In this document: positions 56,626-64,000 of the stretch, piece after piece | Layout: each line of letters begins with the position of its first letter | How positions within the stretch are numbered: position 1 is the first letter of the stretch | Assembly: GCA_016866875.1 (NCBI GenBank) | Contig: VGKY01000005.1 | Coordinates: forward strand, 1-64,000 | Source: Candidatus Peribacteria bacterium | GTDB lineage: Bacteria > Patescibacteriota > Gracilibacteria > Peribacterales > Peribacteraceae | Direction of reading: 5' to 3' | Length of the DNA stretch: 64,000 nucleotides | Program-made: the position numbers and the translations under genes | The notes under the pieces: model-generated | The model's input: only the letters and a program-made list of their open reading frames with translations | Databases searched by the model: none | Told to the model about the DNA's origin: nothing

Positions 56626-58239
56626 TCAGCGGACGGTGGATGAACGCGTGAGGGCATCAATAGTGATGTGTGAAGGAATGCGTGGCAGAACGTCATTCCA
56701 GGGAGGCCAGAGGCGGATTTTGGCATTATCGACCTCGGGAAGGTTGCGCAGGATGCGCAGAGCATCAGGACGAGAAAGTCCCGTGACGTGCTCACGGACA
56801 CGCTTGCTGAAGCGAGCCCCTGCGGGCGAGAGTGGATCGAGGATGTACTGCTCGGTACCCGAGAGATCGACCGTGAGCTTCACCCAGGAGAGATCGTCCG
56901 CATAGTCGATGACGTGCGCGATCAGCCGGTCGAGTCCGATCGTATCGGGAAGCAACCGCTTCCCTTCGCTTACGTGCATCGCAAGTTCATCGCTCAACAT
57001 CCGTAAAATGCCCATGGCATCGTAAGCGTACGCCGTGTAGGTGAGTGCACCTTCCAATGGGATGGACGTAACGGCCTGCCCGAGGAACGCATCGGGCAAG
57101 ACGAAATCGTGGTACGCGCTCTCGGTGAGCTCCTCGTAGTACAGAATCTCCAAACTTCCGTCCACATGCCGAGAGTTGTAGAGCTCTCGCTCCTCATCCA
57201 CGAGCTGCTTGGCTGTTGCGAGGAGATCCTGCTCAAGCTGCTTGCGGGCGACGTCGATGTCCTTCTGGTGTAGAACTGTTCGAAACGACGTCCTACCTCC
57301 CTGCAATGCGGTCCTGTTCTCCGCGTACACGAGCTGACGCTCCTCAGAACTGAGCCCTGGGAAATCCCACCGCAACCCCGCAGGAAGGTTCCCTCGCTCG
57401 CCGATGACATCCCCGTACAGATCGAGATCTGCGGACTCCACACGGACCGTCAACTCCTCGCCTGGACCTACATTTATGGGATCGAGCAAATGAAAGACCA
57501 TACCGGCATTGTTGACGACGCGCGTCTTCGATCGTAAGGAATACACTTCCGCACTCCTATTCAACACCGTCACCTCGCCGCCTGCCTTTTCACCGACGAA
57601 GTCCTTGCTGATCTGATCGAATGTCAGATGACGGCGGATTTCGACGCGAATGGGCCTCAGCTCCATCATGCGGACGCGCGGAGGGACAGCGACGGAGCTC
57701 CCCGATTGCACCAACCACACGTTTGCGGTCTGACTCACGCTATCCTCGCGCGGCCAGACCACGATCGTCGCGGTCGGCAGGAGCCAGAAGAGTACGAAGA
57801 AGAAGAGACCGAAGCTGAGCGTGCACAGGATCCAGATGCGCAATCGAGGAACCGTAAGTAACCCCATGCCCTGCAATCGCGATCGAATGTGCTGACGCCA
57901 TACATGGGGCGAGTAGGAACGCAGGATCTCGGGGAGCATCGCATGTTGCTGCAGTAACATGCGCAGATCGGCAATACGGTCGATGACGCGCAATCCGCGT
58001 GAACGCAATCCACGCACGAGCTTACGATCGCGAACGGCAAAGCGCGCACGCGATCCGAGGGAAGAGCAAACGTCGAGAAACGGGTCACGCTGCTCCGGGT
58101 GCTCATTGAACGCCGACGCATACGGAGTCACTATAAGAAGCATCTCTCCCTCCGTGAACTCCGCTCTACGCATGTACGCAGACCAAGACTCCCCTTCCTG
58201 CGGTATGAGCACGACCAGTTCGGACATGGGAGGCAGCAT
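56626..58239 (-). CDS. single-TM protein with large exported domain (baseplate-J-like)
   Basis: Central TM ILCTLSFGLFFFVLFWLLPTATIVVWP, exported GEVTVLNRSAEVYSLRSKTRV region. Confidence 0.55.
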   Translation of the reverse strand: MLPPMSELVVLIPQEGESWSAYMRRAEFTEGEMLLIVTPYASAFNEHPEQRDPFLDVCSSLGSRARFAVRDRKLVRGLRSRGLRVIDRIADLRMLLQQHAMLPEILRSYSPHVWRQHIRSRLQGMGLLTVPRLRIWILCTLSFGLFFFVLFWLLPTATIVVWPREDSVSQTANVWLVQSGSSVAVPPRVRMMELRPIRVEIRRHLTFDQISKDFVGEKAGGEVTVLNRSAEVYSLRSKTRVVNNAGMVFHLLDPINVGPGEELTVRVESADLDLYGDVIGERGNLPAGLRWDFPGLSSEERQLVYAENRTALQGGRTSFRTVLHQKDIDVARKQLEQDLLATAKQLVDEERELYNSRHVDGSLEILYYEELTESAYHDFVLPDAFLGQAVTSIPLEGALTYTAYAYDAMGILRMLSDELAMHVSEGKRLLPDTIGLDRLIAHVIDYADDLSWVKLTVDLSGTEQYILDPLSPAGARFSKRVREHVTGLSRPDALRILRNLPEVDNAKIRLWPPWNDVLPRIPSHITIDALTRSSTVR

Positions 58240-58260
58240 ACCTGTACCGTTCCCGCGACA

Positions 58261-59472
58261 CTATTTCCTCTGTAGCGCCTTCAAAGCCGGCAACTCCCCT
58301 CCTCCGATGAATTCCAGCATCGCACCCCCTCCGGTGCTCACGTACGTGTAGGCGCTAAGCGGCAATCCGTAGCGGGTATGGAAGTCGATCGTGTCCCCTC
58401 CTCCGAGTACCGCAGTAGCTCCATTGCTGCATGCTTGCGATATGGATTGCGCGATGCGCTTAGTTGCCCGCGAGAAACGCTCCGTTTCATAGAGACCGAG
58501 CGGCCCGTTCCAGATGATCGTCTTTGCCTGTGCAATCCGAGCGACATATGCATCGGCTGTGGCAGAGCCTATGTCGAACATAGCAAGATCCTCAGCAATA
58601 GCATCGGTCGGCACTTCCTTCGCCGCTTCAGGATGCGCGGGATCGGGTGCTACGACGGCGTCCACAGGGACATGTATGCGCGCTGATCCACCAACGCCGG
58701 ACTGCCCCAAAAGCTCCCTGCACGTCGGAATGAACTCTGTTTCACACATACTCCTCCCGATGCCCCGTCCAGATGCGCTAATGAATGCATTGGCAATGCA
58801 TCCGCCGACAAGCACGTCATCCCCCTTGCGCATGAAGTGACGTATGACGGGGATCTTCGTCTCCATCTTCGCTCCACTGATCACGAGTGCCACGGGGTGC
58901 TCAGGATGTTTTGTCACAGCGGAGAGGTGACGCACCTCCTGCTCCAATTGCAAACCCATGAAGGAAGGGAGCAGCTGAGGAACGCCCACCATGCTCGCAT
59001 GCGCGCGGTGGCAATTAGTAAAGGCATCGTTCACATAGATATCCGCGAGCGACGCGAGCTTTCTTGCAAACTCCGGATCATTCCTCTTCTCGCGAGGATC
59101 GAAGCGCAGGTTCTCAAGGAGCAGCACCCCGCCGGGCTTCAACGCCGCTGCTCCACTATTGGCCACCTCACCGATGCAAGACTCCGCGAATGCGACGGAA
59201 ACATTAAGAAGTTGTTCCAATACTGGAACCAGCGGTTTCTGACTGAATGCGGGATCGGGTTTGTCTTTGGGGCGCCCCTGGTGAGCCATAATCACCAGAG
59301 AAGCTCCTCGCTTCAAAATCTCCTGCATTGTCGGCACAAGTGCCTCGATGCGCGAAATATCAACGACCTTTCCATCCTCCGTCGGCACATCGAATCCAGC
59401 GCGCAGAAGCACACGCTTTCCAGAAAGATCGGCATCCTTGAGGAGGGGGTATGGCAGCGGGGATTGGTTCAT
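58261..59472 (-). CDS. pgk: phosphoglycerate kinase
   Basis: GKRVLLRAGFDVPTEDGKVVD, SLVIMAHQGRPK, WNGPLGLYE, AVLGGGDTIDF, VSTGGGAMLEF. Confidence 0.96.
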   Translation of the reverse strand: MNQSPLPYPLLKDADLSGKRVLLRAGFDVPTEDGKVVDISRIEALVPTMQEILKRGASLVIMAHQGRPKDKPDPAFSQKPLVPVLEQLLNVSVAFAESCIGEVANSGAAALKPGGVLLLENLRFDPREKRNDPEFARKLASLADIYVNDAFTNCHRAHASMVGVPQLLPSFMGLQLEQEVRHLSAVTKHPEHPVALVISGAKMETKIPVIRHFMRKGDDVLVGGCIANAFISASGRGIGRSMCETEFIPTCRELLGQSGVGGSARIHVPVDAVVAPDPAHPEAAKEVPTDAIAEDLAMFDIGSATADAYVARIAQAKTIIWNGPLGLYETERFSRATKRIAQSISQACSNGATAVLGGGDTIDFHTRYGLPLSAYTYVSTGGGAMLEFIGGGELPALKALQRK

Positions 59473-59491
59473 AGGCCCAGCCTACCGCATA

Positions 59492-59863
59492 TCAGGCAAA
59501 CATCCAGATCCGCTTGCGATGCGCTGTATCGTCCTCTGCGAAAAACCCGATCAATACGCCGCCGTCGTTGAAGACGGTGTCCACGGCACCGGCATCGGAA
59601 GCCGAAGCATCTAGGCGGTCAAGGTACCGGATGATCGCACGCTGGAGGTCCGGAGCAACGATGTACCCGCGTCGATCGAAGTGCATCATCTCGCTTAAGC
59701 GTTCTGGGAGAGATGAGACCGTGCAGGGGTAGGCATCCATCGAACCATCAATGCCGAGGCCTCTGAGCGCTGCGTTCCAGTCCTTGAGCACTGCGCAACG
59801 GCGTGACAGCCGGCCGAGGACACCGAGGAGTATGCGATCGGAGGACGATCGGGGCTTGGTCAT
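59492..59863 (-). CDS. hypothetical protein
   Basis: 123 aa from ATG at 59863; no family recognised. Confidence 0.5.
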   Translation of the reverse strand: MTKPRSSSDRILLGVLGRLSRRCAVLKDWNAALRGLGIDGSMDAYPCTVSSLPERLSEMMHFDRRGYIVAPDLQRAIIRYLDRLDASASDAGAVDTVFNDGGVLIGFFAEDDTAHRKRIWMFA

Positions 59864-59870
59864 GGAGTAT

Positions 59871-59913
59871 GTATACCGTATATACGAAATACCCAATACG
59901 CGATACGGTATAC
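59871..59913. promoter_or_regulatory. inverted repeat with ATAC heptad array between divergent starts
   Basis: GTATACCGTAT-N21-ATACGGTATAC plus ATAC at 59882, 59889, 59896, 59903, 59910. Confidence 0.55.
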
Positions 59914-59916
59914 CAC

Positions 59917-60951
59917 ATGCAGCCTGCAATCCTCATTCCCCTGTGCGCGTTTGTGTTCGCAGTGCTGCTGCACCTTCTTGCCCTCCGAGCATTCCCCCGC
60001 CTGGGGCTTCTCGACTTTCCCGAGCGCTACGGACTGAAGCGACCGCGACTCCCCTACCCCACGGGCATCATCAGCGCTATGGCGTTCATTGTGCTTTTCC
60101 TGCTGCTAGAACCTCCGGATCGTGAAACGCTTGGTATCGTCGCCGCCATCGTGATGCTCACGTTTGTCAGCTTCATCGACGATCGACGACCACTCCCCTC
60201 CTCCCTGCGACTTTCCGTGCAGCTCTGCACTGCGCTTCTGATCTTTCTTACAGGAACGCGTATTTTTACGATCACGAATCCCTTCGGCGGAATTATTCCA
60301 CTCGACACATGGGTGATCCCTTCGGTGGTCCTCAAAAATCCATCGCTGAGTGGAGCGCTCTTCACCATGCTCTGGCTGGGCCTCACGATGAACGCGCTCA
60401 ACTGGTTTGACGGAATCCGTGGGCAAGTGAGCGTCGTTTCTCTCCTCGGGTTCCTCACGATCGGTGCGCTTTCTCTGAGTCCTCGTGTCGGTGACATGCA
60501 GCTATCCCTTTTGGCATTCACCCTCGCAGGGCTCGCTGCTGCAGGGCTGCTCTTTGATTTCCCTCCCGCAAAAGTCGTGATGGGAGATACGGGATCGATG
60601 TTCTTTGGGCTCATGCTCGGGGTACTCACCATCTACTCCGGCGGAAAAGTCGCAACGGGATTTCTCGTTCTCGGCGTCCCGCTCATCGATAGCGTCATCG
60701 TCGTCCTTCGGCGCATGCTCAAGGGCACATCACCCTTCCGCGGCAACGCGACAGACGAGCACCTGCACCATAGACTTTTACGCATCGGATGGAGTGAGCG
60801 GCAGATCATTGCCCTCACAGCAGTGCTCGGCGGCAGCTTTGGCGTTGCTGCGCTCTTCATGAGTACGGTCGACAAGTTTCTCGCCGCGCTCGCACTCCTC
60901 GGGATTATGCTGCTACTTTCGGTATATTCAGGAAGAAAGTTTCGTGCATAA
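59917..60951 (+). CDS. polyprenyl-phosphate sugar-1-phosphate transferase (WecA/TagO/MraY superfamily)
   Basis: LVSFIDDRRPLPSSLRLSVQ-type region, NALNWFDGIRGQ, AKVVMGDTGSMFFGLMLG, ATDEHLHHRLLRIGWS. Confidence 0.9.
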   Translation: MQPAILIPLCAFVFAVLLHLLALRAFPRLGLLDFPERYGLKRPRLPYPTGIISAMAFIVLFLLLEPPDRETLGIVAAIVMLTFVSFIDDRRPLPSSLRLSVQLCTALLIFLTGTRIFTITNPFGGIIPLDTWVIPSVVLKNPSLSGALFTMLWLGLTMNALNWFDGIRGQVSVVSLLGFLTIGALSLSPRVGDMQLSLLAFTLAGLAAAGLLFDFPPAKVVMGDTGSMFFGLMLGVLTIYSGGKVATGFLVLGVPLIDSVIVVLRRMLKGTSPFRGNATDEHLHHRLLRIGWSERQIIALTAVLGGSFGVAALFMSTVDKFLAALALLGIMLLLSVYSGRKFRA

Positions 60952-60986
60952 TTTTCCATTCTCAATTTCTCATTTTCCATTTGCCG

Positions 60987-61313
60987 ATGTCGCTCTACCA
61001 CCTTGTGATCTACGTTCCCCTCTCGCACGCGGATGCTGTGCGAAGAGCTCTAGCCGAAAGCGGGGCTGGAACCATCGGCAACTACGACGGCTGTTCGTTT
61101 AGCTCGCGCGGCACGGGAAGATTTCGCCCACTGAAAGGGGCAGATCCGCATGTAGGATCTGTGGGACAAATCGAAGAAGTGGAAGAGGAGCGGATCGAAG
61201 TCGTTGTAGAAGAGAAGTTCTTGCATGCTGTCCTCGCCGCAGTCAAAGCAGCGCACCCCTACGAGGAACCCGCGATGCATCTGTGGAAGATGGAGGATTA
61301 CAAAAATTGGTAA
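60987..61313 (+). CDS. stand-alone NIF3-insert/YqfO-like (PII-like fold) domain protein
   Basis: VPLSHADAVRRALAESGAGTIGNYDGCSFSSRGTGRFRPLKGADPHVGSVGQIEEVEEERIEVVV...AHPYEEPAMHLW. Confidence 0.8.
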   Translation: MSLYHLVIYVPLSHADAVRRALAESGAGTIGNYDGCSFSSRGTGRFRPLKGADPHVGSVGQIEEVEEERIEVVVEEKFLHAVLAAVKAAHPYEEPAMHLWKMEDYKNW

Positions 61314-61316
61314 TTT

Positions 61317-62783
61317 TCAATCGTCCTCAGAGGCCATCGGTTTGCTCGTGACCCCGTAGGGCTTCGCTTCGATGATCACCGTGCGCCTGCCGCGCGGAAG
61401 CATCTGCACCATTGCCGTACCGTTATCGAAATCAAACCGCGTGAGTTGCATTGGCTTAAACTCGGCCTCGCCGAAGGACGTGCGTAGGTAGATATCTGAA
61501 GAGAGATCCGGCGAACGTACCGGTTCACCCATGGCATCGAGAATGCGGATGCGGACACTTTCCCAAGTTCTCCCCGTAAACGCACCGTCATGCGTGATCT
61601 CGACAGTGTACGCTTCAGGAAGAGACAGCGACGAAGGAAACTCCGGTGATGCCGTCACCACTGTCGAGCGGCTGACGACGACTGAGTTGGAAGCACTAGA
61701 CGAAGCTGCAGCGTGCTCCGGGGCAAGTGCCGCTACACGATTGCGGAGTGCTCTGGAAGCTATGCGGCTCTGTCTGCGCTCTGCAAGGCGGCTGACCGTG
61801 CGCACGGCACTATCACGCGACGATGCACGAGACTGCGCGGAAGATGACTGGAGAGAAGGGAGATGCGACGGATCAGCGGAGGCGAGCGTTGTACGCGCGG
61901 GTGGGTAATTTGCCTGGACGTAGAGCATCGGATGCACGGTGTACTTTCGACCCTCCGACTGCTGAAGCCCGTGGTCTACGGCCGCGACAAACGAGAGACC
62001 TGCTGCATGTTGATCGCTGTAACTGAAAGGCCAGAAGGGATGCCATGGCGCATCGTCTCGGTCGATCTGGAAGTGCAGGTGGGGACCGGTGGCAAAGCCT
62101 GTCTTGCCGGAGTAGCCAATGAGCTCACCCTTCGAAACGACCATCCCTTCGCTCGCAATGGCGCTACTGAGGTGGCCGTAGACTGAGTGGAGCGTGGTCG
62201 TGCGCTGCGGACTCACGGGATCCGGTACGTTGGGATGGCGGATGACGACCATGATGCCCATGCCACCGCTATCGGTTAGCTGCACGCGCTCCACGATGCC
62301 GCTCGCGATCGAGCGCACCGGCGTGCCCACGGGTACGCGAATGTCGACGCCGACGTGACTGCCGGAGTTTTCTGCGCCCGTAGCATAGGAACCGAGATGC
62401 CCGATCGAGTACACGCCCTCCCCAGCCGTCGATGCGTTGTACTGAGGCAGAGGGATGAGCACGTCGCGGGGAACTTGCTGGAACGTGTGTTCCTTGGGAT
62501 TGCCGCCGTAGCGGGACCAGCGCTCAAAATCCGGCACCTGCGCAATGGGCGTGACTGTGCCTGTGTAGACGATGAGGCTATCATCGGTACGACCAAGCAC
62601 CGAAGCCCAAAACGTATGCCACCCGTACTGCCCCATCATATTGCCGGCAACGTAGGCGATCACCGAAAGAGCGGCGATCCAAAACGAAGTCCGCTGCGAC
62701 AGATAGTGGACAGCATGCGGTTCGATCGACGCATGGATTTTACGCGACGAGAAGCCGTGACGTTTGCGGTTGACTATAGTCAT
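61317..62783 (-). CDS. M23-family (LytM) metallopeptidase, membrane-anchored
   Basis: GSHVGVDIRVPVGTPVRSIASGIVE, VYGHLSS, GKTGFATGPHLHFQI. Confidence 0.92.
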   Translation of the reverse strand: MTIVNRKRHGFSSRKIHASIEPHAVHYLSQRTSFWIAALSVIAYVAGNMMGQYGWHTFWASVLGRTDDSLIVYTGTVTPIAQVPDFERWSRYGGNPKEHTFQQVPRDVLIPLPQYNASTAGEGVYSIGHLGSYATGAENSGSHVGVDIRVPVGTPVRSIASGIVERVQLTDSGGMGIMVVIRHPNVPDPVSPQRTTTLHSVYGHLSSAIASEGMVVSKGELIGYSGKTGFATGPHLHFQIDRDDAPWHPFWPFSYSDQHAAGLSFVAAVDHGLQQSEGRKYTVHPMLYVQANYPPARTTLASADPSHLPSLQSSSAQSRASSRDSAVRTVSRLAERRQSRIASRALRNRVAALAPEHAAASSSASNSVVVSRSTVVTASPEFPSSLSLPEAYTVEITHDGAFTGRTWESVRIRILDAMGEPVRSPDLSSDIYLRTSFGEAEFKPMQLTRFDFDNGTAMVQMLPRGRRTVIIEAKPYGVTSKPMASEDD

Positions 62784-62831
62784 TTGTGTTTTCTTTTAGT
62801 TACAGTGTATCACAATTTTCACTGATATTCA

Positions 62832-63875
62832 ATGCGCGAAACCCTGCAGATTTGGCTTCCTGATGAGCAAAGTACCGTGACTCTCGGCGAGCGGCTCTGC
62901 CGCACGCTCTACGCCTATCCACTCGATGTCTTGCTGTCGGGGCCCCTGGGCGCCGGGAAGACCTCACTCGCGCGCGGCATCGCCCGAGGCTTGGGGATCG
63001 GCGGGAACATCGCGAGTCCAACATACGCACTCGAGCAGTCGCACAAAGCACCGTGCGGCATTATCGCCGGAAATGATGACGTATCCGAGCTCCTGCACAT
63101 CGATCTCTACCGACTGGATCAGTCCCAGGCGCGCTCCCATCTGCTCCACAGCACTCGGCACTACAGCATCCGCTGCATCGAGTGGTGGGAGCGATCGGGC
63201 AGCCCCCCGGAAGGAAACGCTATCCTCATCACACTCGCAGAAGAAGAGCGCCATGGGAAGCGCGGGCGGCTTGCGAGCATCACCTTCAACGATGTACTAA
63301 TCCCCACACGCGACCAGATTGTCCGCTGGAGAGCAGAGGTGAAACTTCCCAATCACATCTGTAGGCACTGCGATGCCGTCGCGGATCTCTGCGACGCGCT
63401 CAGCCATGCGCTTCTTGCGCGCGGCACGCCGGTGCGCCTAAAACTTCTCAGAGCGGCCGGCGAAGTGCACGACCTCCTACGCTTCCTTGATTTTCGCGAC
63501 GGTGGCTACGCCGGCGGAGATGACGCACCTGATGATCAGAAACACTGGGAACATATTCGGTCAAAGTATCCCCGCATGAAGCATGAACCCGCATGCGCAG
63601 CATTTCTCCGGGAGCGAGGCTACGACGCACTTGGGACGATCGTCTCTGTGCACGGTCTGGTTCTCCCCTCCCCTGAACGAAGAACCATCGAACAGCAACT
63701 ACTGTTCTATGCAGATAAGCGCGTGATGGTCGACAAGCGAGTGACGCTGGAAGAACGCTTTGCGGATTTTGAGCGCCGCTACGGTGGCGGCGTGCGGACA
63801 CGAGACGCGGAGACCTGGTACCGAGAGGCAACAGATGTCGAGCAGAGACTCTTTCCCGGAGGCTGCCCCGTGTAG
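62832..63875 (+). CDS. tsaE: TsaE ATPase fused to an HD-family phosphohydrolase-like domain
   Basis: LLSGPLGAGKTSLARGIARGLG, IASPTYALEQ, LLHIDLYRLD, CIEWWE; then HICRHCDAVADLCDAL, AGEVHDLLRF, LLFYADKRVMVDKRVTLEERFADFERRYG. Confidence 0.85.
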   Translation: MRETLQIWLPDEQSTVTLGERLCRTLYAYPLDVLLSGPLGAGKTSLARGIARGLGIGGNIASPTYALEQSHKAPCGIIAGNDDVSELLHIDLYRLDQSQARSHLLHSTRHYSIRCIEWWERSGSPPEGNAILITLAEEERHGKRGRLASITFNDVLIPTRDQIVRWRAEVKLPNHICRHCDAVADLCDALSHALLARGTPVRLKLLRAAGEVHDLLRFLDFRDGGYAGGDDAPDDQKHWEHIRSKYPRMKHEPACAAFLRERGYDALGTIVSVHGLVLPSPERRTIEQQLLFYADKRVMVDKRVTLEERFADFERRYGGGVRTRDAETWYREATDVEQRLFPGGCPV

Positions 63876-64000
63876 TCCTTCGGTCGGCGACCGTCGAACG
63901 TGGTCGGACGCACCTTCATCAAGTAGATCAGATCCAGTCGACGAGCTCCTGAAGCAGGATGTCTACAACGTAAGCATGCGGTATGCTCATGAAGGAGGAG

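Noticed and set aside
63876-64000. Possible 3' end of a minus-strand gene (SSFMSIPHAYVVDILLQELVDWI*)
   Set aside because: Only about 23 codons before the window edge; cannot be supported.
1-64000. Genetic code reassignment (UGA as Gly) as in some related candidate phyla
   Set aside because: Core genes end properly at TGA and no in-frame TGA is needed inside conserved genes such as recG, dnaK or recA.
1-64000. CRISPR array, rRNA operon, transposase or prophage structural cluster
   Set aside because: None seen by eye; the only repeats are the tRNA-associated and AT-rich elements listed.

Overview
This 64 kb window is gene-dense and has a moderate-to-high G+C content. It looks like a chromosomal segment of a reduced-genome, Patescibacteria/CPR-like bacterium. 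The Peregrinibacteria/Peribacteria affinity is my inference from gene content and protein style, not a phylogeny. UGA acts as a normal stop (for example recG ends in TGA), so the Gracilibacteria-type code is not in use. Recognisable core genes: recG, obg, dnaK (with a CIRCE operator), gap, cca, queE, queC, rplI, secG, khpA, rpsP, prmC, purA, nadK, fbp plus a second gap, mraY, dnaB, recA, ruvX, rpsT, glmS, a class B PBP, a PilB/PilT-like ATPase, an RluA-family gene, tyrS, xerC/D, pgk, a wecA/mraY-like gene, an M23 peptidase and tsaE. There are five intact tRNA genes: Pro-TGG, Ala-CGC, Phe-GAA, Ile-TAT and Val-TAC. No rRNA, CRISPR array, transposase or prophage was seen. Best leads: (1) the tRNA-Ala and tRNA-Ile loci are surrounded by broken tRNA pieces, interrupted by one shared family of REP-like hairpins (CC..CTTCG-N-CTTCGsCGGGCAGGC). 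At tRNA-Ala these form direct repeats around a single AT-rich aminotransferase gene. (2) A shared operator-like palindrome, GTGTA-N6-TACAC, occurs twice upstream of recA and once in front of a frameshifted ORF6N gene, making it a candidate lineage-specific SOS box. (3) tRNA-Ala(CGC) carries an apparent A19-U56 replacement of the near-universal G19-C56 pair, and there is a rare tRNA-Ile(UAU). (4) Unusual proteins include a TsaE-HD fusion, an HPr-like protein with Asp at the Ser46 position, a DsbA-like protein with CPFS instead of CxxC, a sigma region 4/HARE-HTH-like protein, and a GapB-like GAPDH abutting FBPase.
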